Of a stretch of 30,423 nt of DNA, positions 22,852-30,423 are shown piece by piece (the first letter of the stretch is position 1; each line of letters starts with the position of its first letter). This DNA comes from Clostridia bacterium (GTDB taxonomy: Bacteria; Bacillota_A; Clostridia; Oscillospirales; UBA929). The position numbers were made by a program, and so were the translations under genes. The notes under the pieces are model-generated. The model saw only the letters and a list, made by a program, of their open reading frames with translations, was not told the DNA's origin and made no database searches. Where the stretch lies: positions 1-30,423 of the forward strand of contig BNZR01000009.1 of assembly GCA_026001245.1 (NCBI GenBank), in the 5' to 3' direction.

Positions 22852-22880
22852 TTGTAAAACATTAAAGTATATGTTAAAAT
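22852..22880 (+). promoter_or_regulatory. echA: promoter for the ech hydrogenase operon
   Basis: Plus strand: -35 TTGTAA (22852-22857), 17-bp spacer, extended -10 TG-T-TAAAAT (TAAAAT at 22875-22880). A small inverted repeat AACAT/ATGTT (22858-22862 and 22871-22875) lies within the spacer, a usual place for a repressor site. Confidence 0.75.
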
Positions 22881-22913
22881 GATAGAGAGACAGTATAGGG
22901 GGTCGAGTGTTTT

Positions 22914-24857
22914 ATGAGTTTATTTGAGCCGCTGATTGGTATCCCGCTGATTGCGGCGGTATTACTGCTGGTTGCAAGGCCGCGCCGCGTTATGGATTGG
23001 GTTGCGCGTATCGGCGCGGGCGCGACTATCGCTGTCGCCATCGCGTTTGTCTGGGTGAACTACATTAACTATGTTCCGACTAACCCCTTGTCAAGCTTCG
23101 CGGGATTTCGCTCTGCCGTGGGCGTGTTCCTGTCCTTTCAAGACGCGGAATGGCTGAAATATGTCGTGCTGGCGTTGGATTTGGCTATAGCGGCGTATCT
23201 TATATACGCGGCGTTAAAAAACCGCTCGGTTATACTGTTTGTGATTGCACTTTCGCAGGGAGTGGCCATCGCGCTGTTTGAACTGTTGCACCACTCGGAG
23301 GGGAGCGGGGCGGAGCGGTTGCTTTACAGCGACAAGCTGTCGCAGTTGATGATTTTGATAATCGGCGTTATCGGCGGGATTATATGTATCTACACGGTAA
23401 ATTATATGCGGGATTACCACCGTCACCACACGGATATTCCCGACAGGACGCGCTTTTTCCTTGTCGTGATGTTCGTGTTTTTGGCCGCGATGTTCGGCTT
23501 GGTGCTGGCCAATGAACTCACGCTTTTGCTGTTGTGCTGGGAGATTACCTCGCTGGCCTCGTTCTTGATGATTGGCTACACCAAAACCTCGGAGGCCAAG
23601 AAAAACGCGCTGTTGGCGATTATACTAAACGGCTTCGGCGGTCTGTGCTTCACGGCGGGGATTATCTTCGCGGGGCTGAACGGCATCACCACGCTTCAGG
23701 GGCTGTTGCACATCGAGGGCTTCCCCCTGCCAATCATAGACGCGGCGGTGTTTTTGATTGCCGTGGCCGCGCTTACAAAATCGGCGCAGATGCCGTTTTC
23801 AAAGTGGCTGTTGGGCGCTATGGTCGCCCCCACGCCGTCCTCCGCGCTGTTGCACTCGTCAACAATGGTCAAGGCGGGGGTGTACTTACTGTTGCGCGTC
23901 GCGCCATTGCTGGGCGACAATGCGGCGGGGATTACGGTGACGCTGGTCGGCGGGGTGACGTTCTTCGTCACGGCGATTTTGGCGGTGTCGCAAAAAGACG
24001 CGAAGCGGGTTTTGGCGTACTCCACAATCTCGAACCTTGGGCTGATTGTGGCCTGCGCGGGGCTGAACACGCCGGAGTCGATGTGGGCGGCGGTTATGCT
24101 TATAATTTTCCACGCGATAGCCAAGGCGCTGTTGTTCCTGACGGTAGGGTCGGTTGAGCATAAGACGGGCAGTCGCGACATCGAGCGCATGGACGGGCTG
24201 ATTACAATCTCGAAACCGCTGACGCTGTTTTTGGTAATCGGAATCGCGGGAATGTTTGTCGCGCCCTTTGGCATGCTAATCTCAAAATGGGCGGCCATGA
24301 AGGCGTTTTTGGACGCGGGCGACGTGTGGACCACGCTGATTGTTTTGCTTATAGCCTTTGGCAGTACGATTACGCTGTTTTTTTGGACAAAGTGGCTGGG
24401 GAAACTGATCGCGGGGGCGCGGCGTACCGACTTGGACAAGCCCCACAAGCTGGACGGCGGCGAGAAAGTCTCGCTGGGCGTGCTGGCGGGTATGGTGGTG
24501 CTGGTGTGCCTTGCGTTTCCGATAGTTTCGCAGAAATTCGTCCTGCCGTTTATTGACGGGTTGGGGAACTTTTTCGTGATGTCGCCCATTGACAACGTGG
24601 CCAATATTATAATAGTCGTGATGATGGGCTTGGTGGTCGTGTTGCCGTTTATCTTGATACCGTTTTACAAGAGGGTTCTTCCGCGCCGCTCGTCCGCTTA
24701 TCAGAGCGGGTTGCAGGACAGCCGCGTGGTCGAGCTGAAAAACTATTACATGGAAAGTTGGTTCGGCGAGAAAATTTGGCTTAACAAGACGATTTTTGTC
24801 TGCGCGGGGGCATTGATAATCGGCCTGTTCGTGATATTGGGGGGGATTGCGCTGTGA
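22914..24857 (+). CDS. echA: Ech-type hydrogenase membrane subunit A (NuoL/HyfB-like)
   Basis: A 647-residue polytopic membrane protein of the proton/sodium-pumping antiporter family shared by complex I NuoL, MrpA and hydrogenase HyfB/EchA. Recognised by LTLLLLCWEITSLASFLMIGY and ALTKSAQMPFSKWLLGAMVAPTPSSALLHSSTMVKAGVYLLLR, which contains the conserved lysine and histidine positions of the ion path. It is the first gene of a six-gene ech operon, with AGGGGGT before the ATG, and overlaps echB by 4 bases (GTGA). Confidence 0.93.
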   Translation: MSLFEPLIGIPLIAAVLLLVARPRRVMDWVARIGAGATIAVAIAFVWVNYINYVPTNPLSSFAGFRSAVGVFLSFQDAEWLKYVVLALDLAIAAYLIYAALKNRSVILFVIALSQGVAIALFELLHHSEGSGAERLLYSDKLSQLMILIIGVIGGIICIYTVNYMRDYHRHHTDIPDRTRFFLVVMFVFLAAMFGLVLANELTLLLLCWEITSLASFLMIGYTKTSEAKKNALLAIILNGFGGLCFTAGIIFAGLNGITTLQGLLHIEGFPLPIIDAAVFLIAVAALTKSAQMPFSKWLLGAMVAPTPSSALLHSSTMVKAGVYLLLRVAPLLGDNAAGITVTLVGGVTFFVTAILAVSQKDAKRVLAYSTISNLGLIVACAGLNTPESMWAAVMLIIFHAIAKALLFLTVGSVEHKTGSRDIERMDGLITISKPLTLFLVIGIAGMFVAPFGMLISKWAAMKAFLDAGDVWTTLIVLLIAFGSTITLFFWTKWLGKLIAGARRTDLDKPHKLDGGEKVSLGVLAGMVVLVCLAFPIVSQKFVLPFIDGLGNFFVMSPIDNVANIIIVVMMGLVVVLPFILIPFYKRVLPRRSSAYQSGLQDSRVVELKNYYMESWFGEKIWLNKTIFVCAGALIIGLFVILGGIAL

Positions 24858-25714
24858 GCTTTGTGATTAATATTATAATTGTACTAATCGCCGCGCCGCT
24901 GTTGGGCGGGTTGCTTTCGGGCGTGGACCGCAAACTTACGGCGCGTATGCAAAGCCGAAAAGGTCCGCCGATTTTACAGCCGTTTTACGACGTGGGTAAG
25001 CTGTTCGGCAAGAAATCCACGTCTGTCAACGGATTGGCCGCGTTTTACGTCAGTCTTACGCTGGTGTTTACGGCCTTTGCCGTGGTGCTGTTGCTGACGG
25101 GTATGGACATGTTGCTTAGCGTGTTCGCGTTCACGCTGGCCTGTATTTTCTTCGTGATTATGGGATACTCCAGCCACTCGCCCTACAGCTTTGTGGGCGC
25201 GGAGCGTGAGTTGATTCAGATTATGTGCTACGAGCCGATGGTGCTGATTACGGTCTTCGGGTTTTACAAGGCGTCGGGTTCGTTCAGCGCGGCGGAGGCC
25301 TTAAGCTTGGACGTGCCGGTTATCGCCCGATTGCCGCTGGTGTTTTTGGGGTTGCTGTTCGTGCTGACCATCAAGCTACGCAAGTCGCCTTTTGATTTGA
25401 GCATGTCGCACCACGGGCATCAGGAATTGGTCAAGGGAATCACCACGGAGCTGACGGGCGCGAATATGGCCATGGTCGAGATAACCCACTGGTTCGAGAC
25501 GGTTTTCGCGCTGTCGCTGGTATACATTTTCTTCGTAACCGCCGCGCCTTGGAGCCACGCCGTGGCCGCAGTGGTCACGCTGTTTGTGTACTTGCTTGAG
25601 ATTGTTATTGACAACGTGTTCGCCCGGATAAAGTGGCAACCCGCGCTAAAATCCGCGTGGCTTGTGACGGGGGCGGCCTCGGTCGCAAACTTCCTTGTAT
25701 TGGGGTTGATATAA
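24854..25714 (+). CDS. echB: Ech-type hydrogenase membrane subunit B (NuoH/HyfC-like)
   Basis: A 286-residue membrane protein that links the soluble hydrogenase arm to the ion pump. The NuoH-family marks are RKGPPILQPFYDVGKLFGKK after the first helix, GAERELIQIMCYEPMVL, and SPFDLSMSHHGHQELVKGIT, the last corresponding to the quinone-site-like loop of NuoH that contacts the small subunit. The start is GTG, overlapping the echA stop. Its stop shares one base with the echC start (TAATG). Confidence 0.93.
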   Translation: MSFVINIIIVLIAAPLLGGLLSGVDRKLTARMQSRKGPPILQPFYDVGKLFGKKSTSVNGLAAFYVSLTLVFTAFAVVLLLTGMDMLLSVFAFTLACIFFVIMGYSSHSPYSFVGAERELIQIMCYEPMVLITVFGFYKASGSFSAAEALSLDVPVIARLPLVFLGLLFVLTIKLRKSPFDLSMSHHGHQELVKGITTELTGANMAMVEITHWFETVFALSLVYIFFVTAAPWSHAVAAVVTLFVYLLEIVIDNVFARIKWQPALKSAWLVTGAASVANFLVLGLI

Positions 25715-26130
25715 TGGGTAAGATAGCCGCGAAATCCCCGTGGATACTGCATTACGACGGGTCAAGCTGTAACGGGTGCGACATTGAGGTGCTGGCCTGT
25801 CTGACACCGCTTTACGACGTTGAACGCTTCGGCGTTATCAACACCGGCAACCCCAAGCACGCCGACATGCTGTTGATTACAGGCTCGGTAAACGAGCAGA
25901 ACATTGATATTATCAAGCAGTTATACGCGCAAATGCCCGACCCGAAAGTGGTTGTGGCGATAGGCGCGTGCGCCGCGAACGGCGGCATTTTCAAGGATTG
26001 CTATAACGTAAAGGCGGGGGTTGACCACGTGATTCCGGTGGACGTGTATGTGCCGGGCTGTGCGGCGCGGCCGGAGTCGATAATCGGCGGCGTGGCCTTG
26101 GCCTTAGAGAAATTGGGGGCGAAAAAATGA
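25714..26130 (+). CDS. echC: Ech-type [NiFe] hydrogenase small subunit (NuoB-like)
   Basis: A 138-residue iron-sulfur subunit carrying the [4Fe-4S] cluster next to the NiFe site. The four ligand cysteines are C19 and C22 (SSCNGCDIEVLA), C86 (AIGACAANGG) and C116 (VPGCAARPESI). This short form, lacking the extra clusters of uptake hydrogenase small subunits, is typical of group 4 enzymes. The start at ATG 25714 fits the family N-terminus (KSPWILHYDGSSC); a longer upstream frame would lie in echB. It overlaps echD by 4 bases. Confidence 0.95.
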   Translation: MGKIAAKSPWILHYDGSSCNGCDIEVLACLTPLYDVERFGVINTGNPKHADMLLITGSVNEQNIDIIKQLYAQMPDPKVVVAIGACAANGGIFKDCYNVKAGVDHVIPVDVYVPGCAARPESIIGGVALALEKLGAKK

Positions 26131-26477
26131 GCCAGTCTATCAGGGAATTGGACGGGCGCGAGCAGTTAATCGCGGGCGCGGACGAGATGAAAAAGGCGGG
26201 CTATCGCCTGTCGCAGGCCTGCGTCACGACGGTTGAGCCGTATGACTTGCTGTACAGCTTTGCGCGAGACGAGGAGCTTGTCAGCCTGCGCTTGCGTATC
26301 GCGGAGGGCGACGAGATTGAGAGTATCACGGGGGTGTTTCCCTACGCTTACCTGTATGAAAACGAGATGAAAGACCTGTTTGGGATTAAAATTCGCAACA
26401 TTAACGTCGATTTTAAGGGCAATTTCTATCGTACAGCTCAAAAAACGCCGTTTGTGGACGTGAAGGAGGAGTTGTAA
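26127..26477 (+). CDS. echD: Ech-type hydrogenase subunit D (NuoC-like)
   Basis: A 116-residue protein related to the 30-kDa subunit of complex I. The conserved part is FPYAYLYENEMKDLFGIKI, matching the 'E.E..DLFGI' signature by which NuoC/EchD dock on the large subunit. It has no cofactor residues of its own. It overlaps echC at the start (ATGA) and is followed by echE after 2 bases. Confidence 0.9.
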   Translation: MSQSIRELDGREQLIAGADEMKKAGYRLSQACVTTVEPYDLLYSFARDEELVSLRLRIAEGDEIESITGVFPYAYLYENEMKDLFGIKIRNINVDFKGNFYRTAQKTPFVDVKEEL

Positions 26478-26479
26478 TT

Positions 26480-27562
26480 TTGGGCAAGCGTACGATTGTG
26501 CCGTTCGGGCCGCAACACCCGGTTCTGCCCGAGCCTATCCATTTGGATTTGGTGCTGGACGACGAGACGGTTGTTGAGGCGATTCCGTCCATCGGTTTTG
26601 TGCATCGCGGGTTGGAAAAGCTGGCCGAAAAACGCGATTTTCAGGAGTATGTCTACGTTGCGGAGCGTATTTGCGGGATTTGCAGTTTTATGCACGGCAT
26701 GGGATATTGCATGGCGGTTGAGAATATCATGGGGCTGAAAGTGCCTGACCGCGCCGAGTTTTTGCGTGTTATCTGGTCGGAGCTGTCGCGGATTCACAGC
26801 CATTTGCTGTGGTTGGGGCTGATGGCCGACGCTGTCGGCTATGAGAGTTTGTTCCAGCACAGCTGGCGTATGCGCGAGCAGATTTTGGATTTGTTCGACA
26901 TGACCACGGGCGGCCGCGTGATTTTTTCGGTGTGCAAGGTGGGCGGCGTTCGCAAAGACGTAAGTGCCGAAAAAATTGCAAAAATACTGGATGTGCTGCA
27001 CGGCATGGAGCGCGAGTTGAGGTCGCTGACAGACGTTTTTAACACGGATAAGTCGCTGTACAGCCGTCTTGCGGGGGTGGGGACACTGTCTGCGGCGGAC
27101 GCGGAAATGCTGGGCGCAGTGGGGCCTATGGCGCGGGCGAGTGGGATAAAAACCGACTGCCGCACGCAGGGCTACTCTGCATATTCATACGTAAAGTTCG
27201 ATATCCCGACCGAGCGCGAGGGCGACAGCTTGGCACGTGTTAAAGTGCGCGTGAGGGAGCTGTACGAGTCGATAAAAATCATTGAGCAGTGCGCGGAGCT
27301 TATTCCGAATGACGAGACGATCGCCGTACCGGTGAAAGGCTTCCCGACCGGGGAATGGTTTGCGCGACTGGAACAGCCGCGCGGCGAGGTGCTGTATTAC
27401 GCCAAGGGCAACGGCACAAAATTCCTGTCTCGCGTGCGCGTTCGCACCCCGACCTTCGCCAATCTACCGGCCTTGGTTCACATGCTAAAGGGCGTGGATT
27501 TGGCCGACGTGCCTGTGCTGATACTGACGATCGATCCCTGCATAAGCTGTACAGAACGCTGA
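26480..27562 (+). CDS. echE: Ech-type [NiFe] hydrogenase catalytic large subunit (group 4)
   Basis: A 360-residue catalytic subunit that makes or consumes H2. The NiFe ligands are C65 and C68 in ERICGICSFMHG near the N-terminus and C354 and C357 in DPCISCTER at the very end. All four cysteines are present, which separates it from complex I NuoD, where they are lost. The protein stops at the Arg directly after the last motif, so there is no C-terminal extension to be cut off by a maturation endopeptidase. The start is TTG, with GGAGGA 9 bases upstream. Confidence 0.96.
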   Translation: MGKRTIVPFGPQHPVLPEPIHLDLVLDDETVVEAIPSIGFVHRGLEKLAEKRDFQEYVYVAERICGICSFMHGMGYCMAVENIMGLKVPDRAEFLRVIWSELSRIHSHLLWLGLMADAVGYESLFQHSWRMREQILDLFDMTTGGRVIFSVCKVGGVRKDVSAEKIAKILDVLHGMERELRSLTDVFNTDKSLYSRLAGVGTLSAADAEMLGAVGPMARASGIKTDCRTQGYSAYSYVKFDIPTEREGDSLARVKVRVRELYESIKIIEQCAELIPNDETIAVPVKGFPTGEWFARLEQPRGEVLYYAKGNGTKFLSRVRVRTPTFANLPALVHMLKGVDLADVPVLILTIDPCISCTER

Positions 27563-27600
27563 ATAAATATACATGAATCTGAAGACGAGGGGTTGAAATT

Positions 27601-27945
27601 ATGGGGTTGCCGATGTTGAAAATCGTGCTGGGCAGTCTGTTCAAAAAGCCCGCGACTGTCGCGTTCCCGGCAAAACCGAAAATCAATGACGAGTTGGTGC
27701 GGGGTCAGGTAGCGATTGAGCTTGAAAAGTGCATTTTTTGCGGAATTTGCAGTAAGGCTTGTCCGACACGGGCGTTGTCGGTAGACCGCGCCGGAAAGGT
27801 GTGGACAATTCGCCGTTTTGAGTGCATAAACTGCGCTTTCTGCGTCGAAAAATGCCCGAAAAAGTGCTTGGCTATGAACAATAATGTGCCGCCCGCCGCG
27901 ACAGACCGTCACGTCTCGGAGGTTCAGAGAGCCGTAAATGCATGA
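27601..27945 (+). CDS. echF: Ech-type hydrogenase ferredoxin-like subunit
   Basis: A 114-residue protein with two [4Fe-4S] motifs: C44, C47, C50 with C54 (CIFCGICSKACP) and C75, C78, C81 with C85 (CINCAFCVEKCP). It is the electron entry from soluble ferredoxin to the hydrogenase, related to NuoI. It starts 38 bases after echE and overlaps hypA by 8 bases, so hydrogenase and maturation genes are one transcription unit. Confidence 0.94.
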   Translation: MGLPMLKIVLGSLFKKPATVAFPAKPKINDELVRGQVAIELEKCIFCGICSKACPTRALSVDRAGKVWTIRRFECINCAFCVEKCPKKCLAMNNNVPPAATDRHVSEVQRAVNA

Positions 27946-28300
27946 ATATGCAGTGACACGAGAGATTATACACATCGCGGAGCGTCACGCGGGCGGCGCG
28001 GCGGTCTCGAAAATCAACTTGGTGGTTGGGGACTACAGCGGCTTCGTGGCCGAGTCGATAGAGCTATATTTTGGAATAATCGCGGAGGGAACGGCCTGCG
28101 AAAACGCGGCGCTGGACATCGAGCGCGTCGCGCCGCAATTGCGCTGTAAGGCTTGCGGCGGATTGTTTTCACGGCGACCATTCGAGTTTGATTGCCCCGT
28201 TTGCGGCGGGGACGGCGCGCCATCGGAGGTCGGCCGTGAATTCTATGTGAGGAGCGTTGAGGTTGATGGAAATCAGCGTAATGGAGAAAATACTGGATAA
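27938..28300 (+). CDS. hypA: hydrogenase nickel incorporation protein HypA
   Basis: A 120-residue nickel chaperone that hands Ni to the hydrogenase large subunit together with HypB. The N-terminal Ni site is MHEY (His 2), and the zinc site is C70/C73 and C86/C89 (CKAC and CPVC). The C-terminus is longer than the Cys domain requires because the frame runs into hypB. It overlaps echF by 8 bases. Confidence 0.94.
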   Translation: MHEYAVTREIIHIAERHAGGAAVSKINLVVGDYSGFVAESIELYFGIIAEGTACENAALDIERVAPQLRCKACGGLFSRRPFEFDCPVCGGDGAPSEVGREFYVRSVEVDGNQRNGENTG

Positions 28301-28901
28301 AAACGAGCGTTTGGCGGCAGAACTGCGTGAAAAAATGACGAAAAGCAGGGTTTTTTGCGTGAATATCCTCGGCTCGCCGGGGGCGGGGAAGACCACCTTG
28401 CTGTCGAAATTGATACCAATGTTGTCCAAGAAAAGCTTTGTTATCGAGGGGGACATACAGTCGGATATAGACGCGCAAACCCTTGAAGAGGCAGGGATTC
28501 CCGCCGTGCAAATCAACACGGGCGGCGCGTGTCACCTAGAGGCGAGTCAGATTGAGGCCGCTCTTGCGGACATGCCGCAGGACACGGGTTTTGTGTTTGT
28601 GGAGAATATCGGGAATTTGGTCTGTCCCGCCGAGTTTTTGATAGGGGAACACGTCAAAATTTTGATCGCGACGGTCACGGAGGGCAGCGACAAACCGTAT
28701 AAATATCCACTCGCGTTTGAAAAAGCCGACTTGATTATACTGAACAAGGTCGATTTGGTGCCATATGTTGCGTTTGACCGCGAATTTTTCACAAAAGGCC
28801 TAAGAAAACTCAATGAAAAGGTGGAAATTTTGGAGGTTTCGGGGATAAACGCCGTCGGCGTTGAGGAGGTCGCGCATTGGTTGGAAAAAGCGCGATTATA
28901 G
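28266..28901 (+). CDS. hypB: hydrogenase maturation GTPase HypB
   Basis: A 211-residue SIMIBI-class GTPase that drives nickel insertion. It has the P-loop GSPGAGKTT (residues 36-44), EGDIQSD, the metal-site region GGACHLEA (C89, H90) with C120, and NKVD (160-163) for guanine recognition. There is no histidine-rich N-terminal nickel store. ATG 28266 gives the usual opening MEISVMEKILDKN; a TTG three codons upstream is possible. It overlaps hypA by 35 bases and hypF by 25. Confidence 0.94.
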   Translation: MEISVMEKILDKNERLAAELREKMTKSRVFCVNILGSPGAGKTTLLSKLIPMLSKKSFVIEGDIQSDIDAQTLEEAGIPAVQINTGGACHLEASQIEAALADMPQDTGFVFVENIGNLVCPAEFLIGEHVKILIATVTEGSDKPYKYPLAFEKADLIILNKVDLVPYVAFDREFFTKGLRKLNEKVEILEVSGINAVGVEEVAHWLEKARL

Positions 28902-30423
28902 AGGGAATCGTACAAAGTGTGGGGTTTCGCCCCTACGTCTATCGCTTGGCGCGTGAGCTTGGGCTTGCGGGTTGGGTGAAAAACAACGGCGGGATTGTGG
29001 AGGTCTATGCGGAGGGCGATAAAACCGCCGAATTTTTTGCAACCCTATCAAGTGATAGGCGCGTGTTTTCGTTGAAAATTCAAGAGTTTTGTAACGATGA
29101 AAAATTGGAGAGCTTTCAGATAATCGAAAGCTCTGCCACTGCGACAGGCAAACGTTTTATGCAACCGGACTTGCCGCCGTGTCCCGATTGCGAACGGGAG
29201 CTTTTGGAGGGGGACGCGCGCCGGCGCGGGCATTTTTTCAACAGTTGCACCGCTTGCGGGCCGCGTTTTTCGGTTATCGATTCGTTGCCGTACGACCGCG
29301 TGAGTACGTCTATGTCGGAATTTCCCTTGTGCGCGGACTGCGCCGCAGAGTATCGCAACCCGAATGATCGGCGTTTTCACGCCGAGACGCTGTGTTGCAA
29401 TCATTGCGGGCCGACCTTGAAATATCGAGAATACGTTGGGATTGCGGCGTTTGAAGCTTGTGTGGCCGACCTTAAGCGCGGCTCGGTCGTGATGATAAAG
29501 GGCGTCGGAGGATATCATCTAGCCTGCTCGGTGCGCGGCGACGTTGAGCGGTTGCGCGAGATAAAGGGTCGTGACGCGAAGCCGTTTGCGGTTATGTTCA
29601 AGGACGTTGCGCAGGTCGAGCTTTTTTGCGAGGTCAGCGCGGAGGAAGCGGAGTTGTTGCAGTCGCAGGCGCGGCCGATTGTTCCGATTAGGCTAAGAAG
29701 TGCGGAAATCCCGGAATTTTCGCCGTCTGTGCTACTGGGGGACAACCGTTGCGGCGCATTTTTGCCGTACACGCCGCTACACGAGTTGCTGTTAAATCAG
29801 CTTTCGCCGATAGTTTTGACCAGCGCGAACATCAGCGGAGCGGCTATCCTATCAGTTGATAGGGCGGCGTTGGACTTCGCGGAGAGCTACAAGTTGCCGA
29901 CACTATCAAATGATAGGGTGATATTGCGGCCATTGGAGGACTCGGTGGCGGTACCCTATCAAGTGATAAGGCGCGGGCGCGGACTGGCTCCGTTGCCGAT
30001 AATCTTGCGGAAACCCGTGAGCAGGAAAGTCTTGGCGATGGGGGGCGACCTGAAAGCGGCGTTCGCGCTGACGGAGGATCGCGAGGTGTATCTTAGCCAA
30101 TACTTCGGGGATCTTGAAAATGCCGATGTTTTTGAGAACTATATCACGGAAATCGCGGAATATCAACTGCTTTTCGCAATAAACCCGGAGGTTGTGTCTT
30201 GCGATCTTCACCCCGCGTATTTCTCGAAATCACACGCGTTGAGCATGGGGTTGCCGGTGATTCAGGTGCAGCACCATCACGCGCACATTGCGTCGGTGAT
30301 GGCGGAGCATGACCTGCAATCCGTGCTGGGCGTGGCGTTTGACGGGACGGGATACGGCGAGGACGGCGCGATTTGGGGCGGGGAGTTCCTTTTGTGCGAC
30401 GGCGCAAGCTTTGTCCGGGCGGC
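28877..30423 (+). CDS. hypF: carbamoyltransferase HypF (3'-truncated by window end)
   Basis: The first 515 residues of a protein normally near 750 long, which prepares the cyanide ligands of the NiFe site from carbamoyl phosphate. It opens with an acylphosphatase domain (IVQSVGFRPYVYRLARELGL). Zinc fingers follow with C102/C105, C124/C127, C152/C155 and C174/C177, in the exact 18-24-18 spacing of the family. Next come the YrdC-like domain (KGVGGYHLACSV) and the start of the Kae1-like domain (HHHAHIASVMAEH). The frame is open to the last base. The TTG at 28877 is chosen because GAGGAGGT lies 6 bases upstream. Four short palindromes interrupt the gene (listed separately). Confidence 0.95.
   Translation, partial: MVGKSAIIEGIVQSVGFRPYVYRLARELGLAGWVKNNGGIVEVYAEGDKTAEFFATLSSDRRVFSLKIQEFCNDEKLESFQIIESSATATGKRFMQPDLPPCPDCERELLEGDARRRGHFFNSCTACGPRFSVIDSLPYDRVSTSMSEFPLCADCAAEYRNPNDRRFHAETLCCNHCGPTLKYREYVGIAAFEACVADLKRGSVVMIKGVGGYHLACSVRGDVERLREIKGRDAKPFAVMFKDVAQVELFCEVSAEEAELLQSQARPIVPIRLRSAEIPEFSPSVLLGDNRCGAFLPYTPLHELLLNQLSPIVLTSANISGAAILSVDRAALDFAESYKLPTLSNDRVILRPLEDSVAVPYQVIRRGRGLAPLPIILRKPVSRKVLAMGGDLKAAFALTEDREVYLSQYFGDLENADVFENYITEIAEYQLLFAINPEVVSCDLHPAYFSKSHALSMGLPVIQVQHHHAHIASVMAEHDLQSVLGVAFDGTGYGEDGAIWGGEFLLCDGASFVRA
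29044..29059. repeat. hypF palindrome 1
   Basis: CCTATCA-AG-TGATAGG, 7-bp perfect arms, encoding LSSDR in HypF. Confidence 0.8.
29848..29863. repeat. hypF palindrome 2
   Basis: CCTATCA-GT-TGATAGG, 7-bp perfect arms, encoding LSVDR in the same frame as copy 1. Confidence 0.8.
29903..29916. repeat. hypF palindrome 3
   Basis: CTATCA-AA-TGATAG, 6-bp perfect arms, encoding LSNDR; its centre is 54 bp after that of copy 2. Confidence 0.8.
29955..29970. repeat. hypF palindrome 4 (imperfect)
   Basis: CCTATCA-AG-TGATAAG: TATCA/TGATA arms intact, with one extra A. It is read in another frame (PYQVIRR); its centre is 53 bp after that of copy 3. Confidence 0.7.

Noticed and set aside
22852..22880. A Rex operator at the ech promoter
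   Set aside because: Only the first half resembles TTGTTAA; the second half fits poorly, so it is not called.
22914..27945. Respiratory complex I
   Set aside because: The 49-kDa-like subunit keeps all four NiFe cysteines and hyp genes follow directly, so it is a hydrogenase.
28877..30423. A frameshift in hypF caused by the palindromes
   Set aside because: Reading the frame codon by codon from TTG 28877 to the window end gives no stop, and all zinc-finger spacings are intact.

Overview
The window reads as a chromosomal segment of an anaerobic, fairly GC-rich member of the Firmicutes, probably a Clostridia lineage. The reasons are strong AGGAGG-type ribosome binding sites, many TTG and GTG starts, sigma-A promoters with 17-bp spacers, an MsmX/UgpC-type sugar ATPase, an Ech-type [NiFe] hydrogenase, and a flavin-based extracellular electron transfer (EET) locus of the kind known from Gram-positive bacteria. 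No rRNA, tRNA, CRISPR array or transposase was recognised. Genes are packed tightly; no stretch of 300 bases lacks a gene.

Layout. (1) 1-1513: the 3' end of a sensor histidine kinase overlapping an MFS transporter. (2) 1491-3745: an AT-richer accessory patch with an HTH-like regulator, a zeta-type kinase toxin with a small upstream partner, and a divergently transcribed antitoxin/PIN-domain toxin pair. (3) 3828-8327: phosphohexomutase, Gfo/Idh/MocA oxidoreductase and RsuA-type pseudouridine synthase in one operon, then a sugar ABC ATPase ending in a clear terminator. (4) 8374-11729, minus strand: rplM-rpsI, then a RelE-like toxin and its antitoxin whose stop overlaps the start of a type IIA topoisomerase B subunit. 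(5) 11857-15886, minus strand: prfB, pgeF, a family-5 solute-binding lipoprotein and a prepilin peptidase. (6) 15916-22784, minus strand: ndh2, polyprenyl synthase, lipoprotein, NusG-domain-II protein (EetA-like), Gx-transporter protein (EetB-like), ApbE flavin transferase, UbiA prenyltransferase and a GNAT acetyltransferase. (7) 22914-30423, plus strand: echABCDEF followed by hypA, hypB and hypF, the last running off the window.

The main biological point is the meeting of regions 6 and 7. An NADH-to-(demethyl)menaquinone-to-flavin export branch and a ferredoxin-to-H2 branch are transcribed back to back. Their -35 hexamers lie only 3 bp apart, so the two routes for disposing of reducing power may be regulated together or against each other. 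The EET operon differs from the Listeria arrangement: the lipoprotein in the usual PplA place lacks a recognisable flavinylation motif, while the extracytoplasmic linker of the Ndh2-DoxX fusion carries an SGAT sequence.

The second theme is short repeats. 7-nt tandem arrays form the hydrophobic core of two lipoprotein signal peptides and cover the prfB stop codon. A related motif forms an 11-bp inverted repeat before the RelE-like toxin. Four CTATCA-NN-TGATAG palindromes lie inside hypF, and a 13-bp terminator-like inverted repeat lies inside the MFS gene.
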